Positions 53,390 to 62,691 of a DNA stretch of 64,000 bases are shown piece by piece. The stretch spans positions 1 to 64,000 of the forward strand of contig NZ_RXNS01000010.1 in assembly GCF_003966155.1 (NCBI RefSeq). Direction: 5' to 3'. This stretch comes from Halomonas nitroreducens. GTDB lineage: Bacteria; Pseudomonadota; Gammaproteobacteria; Pseudomonadales; Halomonadaceae. A program made the translations under genes and the position numbers. Below the pieces are notes generated by a model that saw only the letters and a list, made by a program, of their open reading frames with translations, was not told where the DNA came from and ran no database searches. How positions within the stretch are numbered: position 1 is the stretch's first letter; each line of letters opens with the position of its first letter.

Positions 53390-55093
53390 ATGATGCGAAT
53401 CCTTAATTCGCTGCCCCGCACACACAAGTTACTGTTGTTACCCGTTGCCACCATGGTCACAGTGCTGGGCGCCCACAAGATTCTCACCTCCGTCGAGGAC
53501 GCCCGGCATGACCGGCAACCCCTCGACACCGTGCTGGTCCCCCTCGACGCCACGGCTTCCCCCGGCGTGCCATCGCTGTCCCTGGATCGCGAGCCGGTCA
53601 CCAAGGCCATCCAGGTGGCCTCCCGGGCCATGGACGCCACCCGCGAGCCGGTGCCCCTGTCACAGCTGACCGCCTCCGAGATCGTCGATCTCGACTTCAT
53701 CGACACGGCCCAGGCCAAGCCGGACGCCGCCTCGGTTAGCAACGCTGATTCGCAGCGCGAGGCCACGGACACCGCGTCATCTCCCCTGGACGAGGGCGCC
53801 CGCCACATGGCCATCGTGCTCGGCACGGTGGCCAGCGGCATGCTCGCATCCAACGAGCGCCTGGTGGCCGATGCCACCTCCTACGAGGAGGTCTCCGAGG
53901 ACGATCTCGAGCTGTTCGACGAGGGCCCGATCCTCCTCGAGGAAGAGATTGCCGCCAGCGAACCCTATGTCCCCGAGTGGCAGACCTACACCGTCCAGCC
54001 GGGCGATACCTTCGCGCTCATGGCCCAGGAGCACCTGGGCATGGGCTACAGCGAGGTAATGACCCTGCTGGAGGCGATGCCCGAGCCGCGCCTGCTGAGC
54101 CACTGGCGAGTCGGCAACCACTTCGAGTACCAGCTCGACGCCGAGGGCAAGCTGCTCGCCCTGCGTCTGATGAAGAACGCCCGGGATGGCTACCTGGTCG
54201 AGCGTGGCGAGCAAGGCATCGACGTGGCGACCATCGAGCGCGCCGGCGAGGCCACCCAGCGGCTCTATGCCGGGACGGTCAGCGGCAGCTTCGCCCGCTC
54301 GGCACAGGCCACGGGCCTGACCAGTGCCGAGGTGGCCGAGCTCGCCCAGGTGCTGGAGAAGAAACTGGACTTCCGCCGCGACACCCGTCGCGGCGATCGT
54401 TTTCAAGTGCTGGTGGAGTCCGACATCATCGACGGCAAGAGCCTCGACCCGCGGGTGCTGGCGGTCAACTATGACGGTGCGCGCATGGACCTGACACTGG
54501 TGCGCAACGACGAGGACAACCGCTTCTACACCCCGGATGGCGCCAGCCTCGACCCGGCCTTCGACCGTCGCCCCTTCGCGGGCCATTATCGCCTGAGCTC
54601 GTCGTTCAACCCGCGCCGCCGCCACCCGGTCACCGGGCGCATCAGCCCCCACAAGGGCACCGACTTCGCCATGCCCAGCGGCACTGCGGTCAATGCCCCC
54701 GCCGACGGCCGCGTGGAGAAGGTCGGCAACCATCCGGCGGCCGGCCGCTATATCGTCATCCGCCATGACAACGGCTACAAGACCCGCTACCTGCACCTGT
54801 CGCGACCGCTGGTCAATCGCGGCGACCGGGTGACCCGCGGCGAGCGCATCGCCCTTTCCGGTAATACTGGCCGCAGCACGGGTCCCCACCTGCATTACGA
54901 GGTGCTGGTCAACAACCGCCAGGTGGACGCCATGAAAGTCGAACTACCGGAAAGCCAGAGCCTCAGCGGCGACGCCCTGATGGCCTTCCAGCGCCAGGCC
55001 GAACCGGTGCTGGCGGCACTGGAGAGCGGCGAGACCGGTACCACGGTGGCCAGCGCGGACTCCGAGAGCACCGCGGCCGACGACGAGAGCTGA
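53390..55093 (+). CDS. M23-family murein endopeptidase (MepM/YebA-like)
   Basis: Envelope peptidase of 567 residues that cuts peptidoglycan cross-links to let the wall grow. An N-terminal membrane anchor (about 13-30) is followed by a linker, a LysM/OapA-type region (WQTYTVQPGDTFALMAQEHL, about 198), a helical regulatory domain and the lysostaphin-like catalytic domain. Zinc ligands are His421 and Asp425 (HKGTDFA) and His502 in HLHYEV. A Glu/Ser/Thr-rich tail ends it. A 219-bp gap upstream has only a weak hairpin (53257-53279). Confidence 0.9.
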   Translation: MMRILNSLPRTHKLLLLPVATMVTVLGAHKILTSVEDARHDRQPLDTVLVPLDATASPGVPSLSLDREPVTKAIQVASRAMDATREPVPLSQLTASEIVDLDFIDTAQAKPDAASVSNADSQREATDTASSPLDEGARHMAIVLGTVASGMLASNERLVADATSYEEVSEDDLELFDEGPILLEEEIAASEPYVPEWQTYTVQPGDTFALMAQEHLGMGYSEVMTLLEAMPEPRLLSHWRVGNHFEYQLDAEGKLLALRLMKNARDGYLVERGEQGIDVATIERAGEATQRLYAGTVSGSFARSAQATGLTSAEVAELAQVLEKKLDFRRDTRRGDRFQVLVESDIIDGKSLDPRVLAVNYDGARMDLTLVRNDEDNRFYTPDGASLDPAFDRRPFAGHYRLSSSFNPRRRHPVTGRISPHKGTDFAMPSGTAVNAPADGRVEKVGNHPAAGRYIVIRHDNGYKTRYLHLSRPLVNRGDRVTRGERIALSGNTGRSTGPHLHYEVLVNNRQVDAMKVELPESQSLSGDALMAFQRQAEPVLAALESGETGTTVASADSESTAADDES

Positions 55094-55112
55094 ACTCGCC
55101 CTTCCCGGCCAT

Positions 55113-55148
55113 CACGACGACGCCCCGCCCGCGCGGGGCGTCGTCGTG
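55113..55148. terminator. Strong bidirectional hairpin terminator
   Basis: A perfect 16-bp stem (CACGACGACGCCCCGC and complement) around CCGC, 20 bp after the M23 peptidase stop and between convergent genes. Confidence 0.8.
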
Positions 55149-55169
55149 TCGGTCACTCGCCTGAAACGC

Positions 55170-55580
55170 TCAGGCCTCCTTCTCGCAACTGACCATCCAG
55201 GGAATGCCGAAGCGGTCGACCAGCATGCCGAAGCGCTCGGCCCAGAAGGTCTCCTGCAGTGGCATCTGCACCTCGCCGGCCTGCCCCAGGGCGGCGAACA
55301 CCGCCTCGGCGCGCTCCGGCGACTCGACCGCCAGGTTGAGCCACACCCCGCCGGCGGGCGCCGTGCCGCCGGCGGGGGTATCGGACCCCATCAGCACCCA
55401 GTCCGCCACCTCGAGGCGCACGTGCATGACCCGCTCGGGGTCGGCATGCGGCAGCTGCGCGTCCGGTGGGGCCTCGGCGTAGCGCATCAGGGCCCCGATC
55501 CGGCCGCCCAGGCAGTCGGCGTAGAAGCGAAAGGCCGACTCGCAGCAACCATCGAGCATCAGGTAGGGGGTCATCGTCAT
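55170..55580 (-). CDS. PhnB-like VOC/glyoxalase-fold protein
   Basis: A 136-residue VOC-superfamily protein of the PhnB (DUF1338-unrelated) type: MTPYLMLDGCCESAFRFYAD, then VMHVRLEVADWVLMGSD, and the closing FWAERFGMLVDRFGIPWMVS. The usual metal-binding His/Glu positions are partly kept (MHVRLE). Enzymatic activity is unproven for the family. The start is ATG 55580 after GGAGATACTG. Confidence 0.85.
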   Translation of the reverse strand: MTMTPYLMLDGCCESAFRFYADCLGGRIGALMRYAEAPPDAQLPHADPERVMHVRLEVADWVLMGSDTPAGGTAPAGGVWLNLAVESPERAEAVFAALGQAGEVQMPLQETFWAERFGMLVDRFGIPWMVSCEKEA

Positions 55581-55759
55581 CAGCAGTATCTCCTGGTCGG
55601 TCTCGGCCGGCCCGCCAGGGTGCGGGCGCGCCTCCTGAGTTCAGGATAGCCGTCCCCGCCCCCTGTCGGGCCGGCCGTCACCAGTGTTGCCCCCTTGCGC
55701 CTGTGCTGCGGCGTCCGTCCCGGTACACTGGCCATGACATCCCGAGACGGAGCCCGCGT

Positions 55760-57622
55760 TTGACCAGCCGTCATGCCCACGCCGAAACCGCCCCGCCCCG
55801 CGAGGGGCGCCTGGCCGCCTTCCTCGGTGTCTTTCGCTACAGCCACCGCGCCCTGGGCCTGGTCTGGCAGACCTCGCGGGGTCTGACCCTGGGGCTGGCC
55901 CTGTGCACCCTGGTGGCCGGCGTGCTGCCCGCCGTGGCTGCCTGGGTCGGCCAGCTGATCGTCGACGCGGTGGTCGCCGCCATGGCCCAGCACCGCGATG
56001 GCGGGGCGCCGCTCGCCGACCTGCTCGGGCCGGTACTGCGCTACGTGGCGATGGAGGCCGGGGTGGTAGCGCTGATCGCCCTGGCCCAACGTGGCCTGGC
56101 GGCCCAGCAATCGCTGCTGCGCGCCCTGCTCGGCCAGAAGGTCAACGTGATGATCCTCGAGAAGGCCGGCACCCTGTCGCTCTCCCAGTTCGAGGACTCC
56201 GAGTTCTACGACAAGCTGACCCGGGCGCGGCGGGAGGCCTCGACCCGGCCCCTGGGCCTGGTCAACAAGACCTTCGGCCTGGCCCAGAACGGCATCTCGC
56301 TGGTCAGCTTCGGGGTGCTGCTGGTGCAGTTCTCGCCCTGGGCCCTGGGGGTGCTGGTGCTCGGCGCCCTGCCGGTGTTCGTCTCCGAGGCCCGCTTCTC
56401 CGGCGACGCCTTCCGCCTGTTCCGCTGGCGCTCGCCCCAGACCCGCATGCAGATGTACCTGGAGACGGTTCTCGCCCGGGAGGACAGCATCAAGGAGGTC
56501 AAGCTGTTCGGCCTGGAGCCGTTGCTGCTGGACCGCTACCGGCGCATCTTCGACAGCCTCTATGCCGAGGATCGCCGCCTGACGATTCGCCGCGAGACCT
56601 GGGGTTTCCTGCTCGGCCTGCTGGGCACCCTGGCGTTCTACGGCGCCTACGGCTGGGTGGTGGTGGACACCGTGGCGGGCCGGTTGACGCTGGGGGAGAT
56701 GACCATGTACCTGATGGTCTTCAAGCAGGGCCAGGCGGCCCTCTCGGCAAGCCTCACCGCGATCAGCGGCATGTACGAGGACAACCTCTACCTGTCGAAC
56801 CTCTACGAGTACCTGGAACAGCCAGTGGCCCGCGAGACCGGCCGGCGCACCCGAGGGGCCCGGCCGGGCGACGGCATCCGCTTCGAGGGGGTGAGCTTCA
56901 CCTACCCCGGTGCCGAGGCGCCGGCGCTGTCAGGCATCGACCTGCACCTGACGCCGGGCCACAGCCTGGCCCTGGTCGGCGTCAACGGCTCGGGCAAGAC
57001 CACCCTGATCAAGCTGCTGACCCGCCTCTACGATCCCGGCGAGGGGCGGATCCTGCTCGACGGCAGCGACCTGCGGGAGTGGGACCTGGCTACGCTGCGC
57101 CGGCGCATCGGCGTGATCTTCCAGGACTTCGTGCGTTACCAGCTCAAGGTGGGCGAGAACCTCGGCGCCGGCGACGTCGCCGCCTTCGGCGACGAGGCCC
57201 GCTGGCAGGAAGCCGCCCGACGCGGCCTGGCGGAGGAGTTCATCGCCACCATGCCGGCGGGCTACCACACTCAGCTGGGCCGCTGGTTCAAGGGTGGTCA
57301 GGAACTGTCCGGCGGCCAGTGGCAGAAGATCGCCCTGGCCCGGGCCTACATGCGCGAGGACGCCGATATCCTGGTGCTCGACGAGCCCACCGCGGCGATG
57401 GATGCGGCCGCCGAGGCGGCGGTCTACGCCGACTTCCGCGCCCATGCCCGGGACAAGATGACGGTGCTGATCTCCCACCGCTTCTCCACGGTGCGCGCCG
57501 CCGACCAGATCCTGGTCATCGACGGCGGGCGTATCCTCGAGCGCGGCGACCACCCGAGCCTGATGGCCGAGGGCGGCCGCTATGCCCGGCTGTTCCGGCT
57601 GCAGGCGCAGGGCTACGCCTGA
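55760..57622 (+). CDS. ABC exporter, fused membrane and ATPase domains
   Basis: Half-size ABC exporter of 620 residues. Six membrane helices span about 30-320. The ATPase domain follows: Walker A VGVNGSGKTTL (about 407), Q-loop FQDFVRYQ, signature LSGGQWQKIALARAYMR (about 516), Walker B ILVLDEPTAAMD (about 541) and ISHRFSTVR. The start is taken as TTG 55760 with GGAG upstream, because no ATG or GTG occurs near the conserved beginning. Such proteins export lipids, peptides or drugs; the substrate is unknown. Confidence 0.88.
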   Translation: MTSRHAHAETAPPREGRLAAFLGVFRYSHRALGLVWQTSRGLTLGLALCTLVAGVLPAVAAWVGQLIVDAVVAAMAQHRDGGAPLADLLGPVLRYVAMEAGVVALIALAQRGLAAQQSLLRALLGQKVNVMILEKAGTLSLSQFEDSEFYDKLTRARREASTRPLGLVNKTFGLAQNGISLVSFGVLLVQFSPWALGVLVLGALPVFVSEARFSGDAFRLFRWRSPQTRMQMYLETVLAREDSIKEVKLFGLEPLLLDRYRRIFDSLYAEDRRLTIRRETWGFLLGLLGTLAFYGAYGWVVVDTVAGRLTLGEMTMYLMVFKQGQAALSASLTAISGMYEDNLYLSNLYEYLEQPVARETGRRTRGARPGDGIRFEGVSFTYPGAEAPALSGIDLHLTPGHSLALVGVNGSGKTTLIKLLTRLYDPGEGRILLDGSDLREWDLATLRRRIGVIFQDFVRYQLKVGENLGAGDVAAFGDEARWQEAARRGLAEEFIATMPAGYHTQLGRWFKGGQELSGGQWQKIALARAYMREDADILVLDEPTAAMDAAAEAAVYADFRAHARDKMTVLISHRFSTVRAADQILVIDGGRILERGDHPSLMAEGGRYARLFRLQAQGYA

Positions 57623-57624
57623 TC

Positions 57625-59304
57625 CTAGCGCACCACCGGCCGGTCCAGGGCGGCGATCAGGGGATCGTCGCGGTCGTAGATGTCCGGCCGGAAGCTCGGC
57701 AGGCTGCCCTGCTCCACCCGGGCCGTCCAGTAGTGCAGGGCCAGGGGCACCGGTCGGGCCAGCGACACGTTGCGGGTCTCGCCGCCGGCGATCAGGTCCA
57801 TGAGATCCCGGGACGTGCCGGTGTCCTCGAACAGCATCCGGGCCAGCTCGATGACGCCCTCGACGCGGATGCACCCGGAGCTCAGCGCCCGCTGCGGCCG
57901 CCGGAAGAGTTGCCGGGAGGGCGTGTCGTGGAGGTAGACCAGGTGGTCGTTGGGGAAGCGCAACACCAGCTGGCCCAGGGGATTGGCGGGGCCGGCCCGC
58001 TGGCGCAGCATCACGGCTCCGGGCCGCCACCAGTCGATGCGCCAGGGATCCAGCCTCTGTCCCTGGGGGGTGAGAGCCACCATCTCGTGGGCCGCCAGGT
58101 AGCCGGGATCGCGACGCAGCTGGGGCAAGATGTCCTCGCGCAGAATGGTCGGCGGCACGGTCCAGGTGGGGTTGAGGGTCAGGTGGGTGATCGAGGAATG
58201 CAGCACCGGGGTTGGCCGGCCGGGCTGGCCGACGATGATGCGCGTCCGCCAGGTCTCGCCGTCGGGGCGTCGGTAGCGCAGCCACTGGCCGGGGACATCC
58301 ACCGTCACGCGATGGTCGGGCAAGGTCCCCGACAACCAGCGCGCCCGCTCGAGGTTGGCGCGGATCGTCGCCAGGCGCTGGGCGGCCGGGACATTGAGCG
58401 CCGCCCGGGTACGGGGGCCGACAATACCATCGTCATCGAGCATGTGGCGCCGCTGGAAGCGGCGCACTGCCTCGACCAGCTCAGCATCGTAGTGATGCGG
58501 CGCCGGGGCCTCCAGGGCAACATCCGGGTAATGCGCCACGTCCGCGGCCATGACTTCCAGCTCGCCGATCGCCGCCAGGCGCCGGCGCAGCAGGGCCACG
58601 TCCGCGTCGACGTCGCCGGGTCTGAGGGCGGTGTCGCGCACCGGCAGCAGTGGCCAGCCACCCAGGCGGACGATGTTGCGATAGCGCGCCAGCGAGCGAC
58701 GCAGGGCATCGTAGCCGTCGGTGGCAGGCCGCGCCATGGCCAGCACTCTCTGGACCTCGCCGGCCTTCAGGGCCCGGGTGATGGCCATCAGATCCAGCTC
58801 GGGCGGCGGCACCGGGATCTCCCAGCCCGGGTAGACCTCGCCGGGATCGAGCCGGCCGCGCTGCAGATGCGTCAGGGCGCGGAGCAGGGTGTCACTGGCC
58901 AGCACATCGAAGCGGGCCCGAGCCGCCTCATCGACGCTCGCATCGAGGGCGTCACCCGCCTCGCGTTCCAGCCGGGCGGGGCGATAGTCCGCCGGCGTCA
59001 GGCCCTCGTCGTCCAGGGCATGCAGCAGGTCGACCAGCGCGGCCACCTTGTCCCGATCCTGCCAGGCCAATTCGCCCCCACGGCGCACATACAAGGCCGA
59101 GACACGCGGCGGCGAGGCGCGGAGGGCGTCCTCCAGGGGAACCGGCAGCGGCTGGGCCAGGCCGACGTCGTCCATGGGGAAGGGCCGCAGCGGCTTGGCA
59201 GCCACTCCCGTCCCATCCGCGAAGACGCCCAAGGGAGCCACAAGGACCAAAAATGCCATACTCCAACGGCCTAGCCTCCGTGTTAGAGTGCCCGCTGTTC
59301 GCAT
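57625..59304 (-). CDS. L,D-transpeptidase YcbB/LdtD type
   Basis: Periplasmic peptidoglycan 3-3 cross-linking enzyme, 559 residues. It has a signal peptide (about 1-30), a scaffold domain, a peptidoglycan-binding repeat (LVEAVRRFQRRHMLDDDGIV, GPRTRAALN, about 300-330) and the YkuD catalytic domain with HDTPSRQLF and SSGCIRVEGV (nucleophile Cys478). NPTWTVPPTILREDILP is a YcbB hallmark. The start is ATG 59304 after AGGAGGCGG. It ends two bases from the ABC exporter's stop and is divergent from a second L,D-transpeptidase-like gene. Confidence 0.9.
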   Translation of the reverse strand: MRTAGTLTRRLGRWSMAFLVLVAPLGVFADGTGVAAKPLRPFPMDDVGLAQPLPVPLEDALRASPPRVSALYVRRGGELAWQDRDKVAALVDLLHALDDEGLTPADYRPARLEREAGDALDASVDEAARARFDVLASDTLLRALTHLQRGRLDPGEVYPGWEIPVPPPELDLMAITRALKAGEVQRVLAMARPATDGYDALRRSLARYRNIVRLGGWPLLPVRDTALRPGDVDADVALLRRRLAAIGELEVMAADVAHYPDVALEAPAPHHYDAELVEAVRRFQRRHMLDDDGIVGPRTRAALNVPAAQRLATIRANLERARWLSGTLPDHRVTVDVPGQWLRYRRPDGETWRTRIIVGQPGRPTPVLHSSITHLTLNPTWTVPPTILREDILPQLRRDPGYLAAHEMVALTPQGQRLDPWRIDWWRPGAVMLRQRAGPANPLGQLVLRFPNDHLVYLHDTPSRQLFRRPQRALSSGCIRVEGVIELARMLFEDTGTSRDLMDLIAGGETRNVSLARPVPLALHYWTARVEQGSLPSFRPDIYDRDDPLIAALDRPVVR

Positions 59305-59452
59305 GAGACCGCCTCCTGCCGCCTGATGGTCGGGAATGGTCTGCCTGGCCGCGATCCTCTTGATACGCGCCTCGAGCCAGCGACTTCCTGACCATCGCCG
59401 GGCGTTCATGCGCCAACCCGATTCGAGCAAGCCAATAACTGTGGGACTCCGC

Positions 59453-60184
59453 ATGCCATCGCTGCGTTCGCTTCGCCGAGCGACGGGCCCCCTGCTGGCC
59501 GTCGCCCTGATGACCCTGACGCCCCCCGCCCTGTCGGGGAACTTCCTCGCCCAGGCCCATACCCCGGCCGTAGCCCCCTCCTCCCCGCTGGCCCAGCGCC
59601 TGACCCGGCTCGCGCCCAACGCCGATCCCGAGGTACTGCGCCTGGCGGCCCGGGCCCTGCACTGTGCCGATCCCGAGGCCGAGCGCCTGGCGGTGATCGA
59701 CTTCTCCCTGCCCTCCACCGAGGAGCGCCTGTGGGTCTTCGACCTGCGCCGTCAGCGACTGCTGTTCCGCGAGCTGGTCTCCCACGGCCAGGGCTCAGGT
59801 GACGCCACGGCGAGCGACTTCTCCAACACCCCCGATAGCCACCAGTCCAGCCTGGGATTGTTTCGCACGATGAACAGCTATCAGGGCAGCAACGGCTACT
59901 CGCTGCGCCTGGAGGGCCTGGAGCCCGGCGTCAACGACCTGGCCTTCGAACGGGCCATCGTCATCCACGGTGCCGACTATGTCAGCGAGTCCTTTATCCA
60001 GCGTACCGGCCGCCTGGGGCGCAGCCATGGCTGCCCGGCGGTGCGCTCAGAGATTGCCGTGCCGCTGATCGACAGCATCAAGGACAGCCAGTACCTGTTC
60101 ACCTACTACCCCGACCCCGAGTGGCTCCGCCAATCGGCCTTCCTGAACTGCCCCCGCGACGACCGTCGCCTCGCCATGCAGTGA
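59453..60184 (+). CDS. YkuD-related murein L,D-transpeptidase catalytic-domain protein
   Basis: A 243-residue exported protein with a signal peptide (about 1-30, LLAVALMTLTPPALSG) and the small 'L,D-transpeptidase catalytic domain' fold. LWVFDLRRQRLLFRELVSHG is the beta-core, AIVIHGADYVSE the His motif, and GRLGRSHGCPAVRSE the SHGC nucleophile segment. It differs from the neighbouring YcbB-type enzyme in lacking a scaffold domain. The start is uncertain: ATG 59453 gives a clean signal peptide; ATG 59408 would add 15 residues. Confidence 0.82.
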   Translation: MPSLRSLRRATGPLLAVALMTLTPPALSGNFLAQAHTPAVAPSSPLAQRLTRLAPNADPEVLRLAARALHCADPEAERLAVIDFSLPSTEERLWVFDLRRQRLLFRELVSHGQGSGDATASDFSNTPDSHQSSLGLFRTMNSYQGSNGYSLRLEGLEPGVNDLAFERAIVIHGADYVSESFIQRTGRLGRSHGCPAVRSEIAVPLIDSIKDSQYLFTYYPDPEWLRQSAFLNCPRDDRRLAMQ

Positions 60185-60313
60185 GGCACCATGGCGGGGC
60201 ATGGCCCCGCCAGATCTTGCTGCCTTGCACCATCCCCTCTCTGCCGACACCCCGCCCGCCTCACCGGCCATACAATAACCAACTGAAAATATTATAACTT
60301 TTTTTAAATGGCA

Positions 60314-60325
60314 ATGCATATGCAT
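60314..60325. repeat. Perfect palindrome in the narK-like leader region
   Basis: ATGCATATGCAT, a perfect 12-bp palindrome at the edge of an AT-rich stretch (60280-60325) that probably holds the promoter of the downstream transporter. Confidence 0.4.
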
Positions 60326-60390
60326 GGTCATTGTCAGAGAGTGCCGGACGTGGACCAGGCCCAATCGGGGTACGAGTGCGTCGGACCCGA

Positions 60391-60406
60391 CCTTCAACGG
60401 CGAAGG
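60391..60406 (+). promoter_or_regulatory. Hexaloop hairpin in the transporter 5' leader
   Basis: CCTTC-AACGGC-GAAGG makes a 5-bp stem with a six-base loop having A at position 1 and G at position 4, the loop pattern bound by ANTAR-domain antiterminators in nitrate-assimilation leaders. A clear second hexaloop hairpin was not found, so this is only a hint. Confidence 0.3.
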
Positions 60407-60449
60407 CCCAAGATCGTGTGTTCGAACGTCATTCGACGAGGTATGCCCC

Positions 60450-61799
60450 ATGGAAATCCATAACAAGGCCAACAGGATACGTCTGTTCAACTGGAAGATG
60501 CCGCAGATGCGCGCCTTCCACTTCTCCTGGTTCGCCTTTCATATCTGCTTCTTCGGCTGGTTCGGTATCGCTCCCCTGATGGCGGTGGTGCGTGACGACC
60601 TCGGCCTGACCAAGACCCAGATCGGCAACACCATCATCGCCTCGGTGGCCATCACCGTGATCGTGCGCCTGGCCATCGGCGTGCTGTGCGACAGGATCGG
60701 CCCGCGCCGCGCCTATACCTGGCTGCTGTGCCTGGGCTCCGTGCCGGTGATGTGTATCGGCTTCGCCGACAGCTTCGAGTCCTTCTTCCTGGCTCGCCTG
60801 GCCATCGGCGCCATCGGTGCCTCCTTCGTGATCACCCAGTACCACACCTCGGTGATGTTCGCCCCCAACGTGGTGGGTACCGCGAATGCCACCTCGGCCG
60901 GCTGGGGCAACCTGGGCGGTGGCACCACCCAGATCCTGATGCCGCTGATCTTCTCCGGCATCCTGATGCTTGGCGTCAACGAGGCCCTCGGCTGGCGCCT
61001 GGCCATGGTGGTGCCCGGTATCGTGCTGTTCCTGACCGGTATCGCCTACTACTTCTTCACCCAGGATGCCCCCAACGGGAACTTCGACGCACTGCGCGCC
61101 CGCGGTGAACTGCCCGCGGCCGACGGTGAGCACGGCATGGGCGCGAGCTTCGCCGCCGCCGCCAAGGACATCCGTGTCTGGGCCCTGTTCGTGGTCTATG
61201 CCGCCTGCTTCGGCGTCGAACTGACCATCAACAACATCGCCGCCATCTACTACTTCGACCATTTCGAGCTCAGCCTGGCCACCGCCGGCATGATCGCTGG
61301 CCTGTTCGGCCTGATGAACCTCTTCGCGCGCACCCTGGGCGGCATCTTCTCCGATCTCTTCGCCCGCAACTCGGGCCTCAAGGGCCGGGTGCGCTGGCTG
61401 TTCATCGCCATGCTCTGCGAGGGCGTCGCGCTGATGTTCTTCTCGCAGATGCACGTCCTGGCGCTGGCCATCGGCATCATGCTGGTGTTCAGCCTCTTCG
61501 TGCAGATGGCCGAGGGTGCCACCTTCGGTGTCGTGCCCTTCATCAACAAGAAGGCGCTGGGCGCCGTGGCCGGCATCGTCGGCGCCGGCGGCAACGCCGG
61601 GGCCGTGGCCGCCGGCTTCCTGTTCCGCTCCGAGGCCCTCACCTACCAGGAAGGCCTGTTCTACCTCGGGGTGGCGGTGATCATCGCTTCGCTGTGCGCC
61701 CTGCTGGTGCGCTTCTCTCCCGAGGTCGAGGCCGAGGAGAATGCCGCCTATCAGGAGGCGGCCGGCACGCAGCCCTCCGCGGCCCTGTCGTTGCGCTGA
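60450..61799 (+). CDS. NarK-type nitrate/nitrite transporter (MFS, NNP family)
   Basis: Inner membrane MFS transporter, 449 residues, twelve predicted helices. The NNP-family Gly-rich nitrate signatures are visible in both halves: SAGWGNLGGGTTQILMPL (about 150) and VGAGGNAGAVAAGFLF (about 375). RLAIGVLCDRIGPRRAY is the MFS loop 2-3 motif. It imports nitrate or exchanges it for nitrite. No nitrate reductase genes are nearby. The start is ATG 60450; the frame is open upstream to 60324 but that part is not membrane-like. The leader is about 150 bp or more. Confidence 0.9.
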   Translation: MEIHNKANRIRLFNWKMPQMRAFHFSWFAFHICFFGWFGIAPLMAVVRDDLGLTKTQIGNTIIASVAITVIVRLAIGVLCDRIGPRRAYTWLLCLGSVPVMCIGFADSFESFFLARLAIGAIGASFVITQYHTSVMFAPNVVGTANATSAGWGNLGGGTTQILMPLIFSGILMLGVNEALGWRLAMVVPGIVLFLTGIAYYFFTQDAPNGNFDALRARGELPAADGEHGMGASFAAAAKDIRVWALFVVYAACFGVELTINNIAAIYYFDHFELSLATAGMIAGLFGLMNLFARTLGGIFSDLFARNSGLKGRVRWLFIAMLCEGVALMFFSQMHVLALAIGIMLVFSLFVQMAEGATFGVVPFINKKALGAVAGIVGAGGNAGAVAAGFLFRSEALTYQEGLFYLGVAVIIASLCALLVRFSPEVEAEENAAYQEAAGTQPSAALSLR

Positions 61800-61811
61800 G
61801 CCACGGCTCGA

Positions 61812-61830
61812 GGGGGCCTGGAAGGCCCCC
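61812..61830 (+). terminator. Hairpin after the nitrate transporter
   Basis: GGGGGCCT-GGA-AGGCCCCC, a perfect 8-bp stem, 13 bases past the stop codon. No T-run. Confidence 0.6.
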
Positions 61831-61941
61831 ACCACTCGCCATGCCACCGTCGCCTCGACGCGTCGGTGGCGTTCGCGTTTGCAGGCAGCCGCGGTTCTGG
61901 CCATGCTGGAAGCTGGAAGGGACCTGGCAAAGGAGATGGGC

Positions 61942-62634
61942 ATGGTGAACCGCGTCTTCCTGATCACGGGGGCATCCAGCGGAATCGGCGCGGCCACCGC
62001 CCGGGCCGCGTCCCGGGAGGGCTACAAGCTGGTACTGGCGGCCCGCTCCGAGGCACGCCTCACCGGCCTCGCCGAGGAGCTCGGTCCCGAGAACGTGCTG
62101 GCCGTCGGCATGGACGTGACCGACATGGCCGCCCAGCAAACCATGGTGGAACAGGCGCTGGAGCGTTTCGGCCGTCTCGATGTGGTCTTCGCCAATGCCG
62201 GCCGGGGCGGCTCACCCGGCGGCTTCAGCGGTGCCGACCATACGGCCTGGCGCGACATGATCCTCACCAATATCTATGGCGTTGGCCTCACCGTGCAGGC
62301 CACCCTGCCGGCTCTGCGCCATAGCCGCGGCCATGTGCTGCTCACCGGGTCTGCCGCCGGCCGCGCCACCATTCCCGGCTCCATGTACGGGGCCACCAAG
62401 TGGGCGGTGACCGGCCTCGGCTACAACCTGCGCGAGGAGTTGCGTGGCAGCGGCATTCGCGTGACCCTGATCGAGCCCGGCATGGTCGATACGCCGTTCT
62501 TCGACGAGCCCCCCGAGCATGCCCTGCACGACAGGGACATCGCCGAGGCGGTGCTCTACGCGGTCGGCCAGCCCGAGCACGTGGACGTCAACGAGATCCT
62601 GGTGCGCCCCACGCCGCCCCTGAGTGATGACTGA
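61942..62634 (+). CDS. Short-chain dehydrogenase/reductase
   Basis: Classical SDR of 230 residues: FLITGASSGIGAATARAA (cofactor loop), FANAGRGG in place of NNAG, LTGSAAGRAT with the catalytic Ser, and YGATKWAVTGLGYNLREE with Tyr-x3-Lys. The substrate is unknown. The start is ATG 61942, six bases after AAAGGAG; the ATG at 61936 is also possible. Confidence 0.85.
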   Translation: MVNRVFLITGASSGIGAATARAASREGYKLVLAARSEARLTGLAEELGPENVLAVGMDVTDMAAQQTMVEQALERFGRLDVVFANAGRGGSPGGFSGADHTAWRDMILTNIYGVGLTVQATLPALRHSRGHVLLTGSAAGRATIPGSMYGATKWAVTGLGYNLREELRGSGIRVTLIEPGMVDTPFFDEPPEHALHDRDIAEAVLYAVGQPEHVDVNEILVRPTPPLSDD

Positions 62635-62646
62635 CGCCACCGTTTT

Positions 62647-62676
62647 CCCTACGATCCCCCTACGATCCCCTACGAC
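62647..62676 (+). repeat. Three short tandem copies of CCCTACGAT/C
   Basis: CCCTACGAT, CCCTACGAT and CCCTACGAC at 62647, 62658 and 62668 lie directly upstream of the peroxiredoxin ribosome-binding site. Significance unknown. Confidence 0.8.
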
Positions 62677-62691
62677 CACAGGAGCCAAGCC

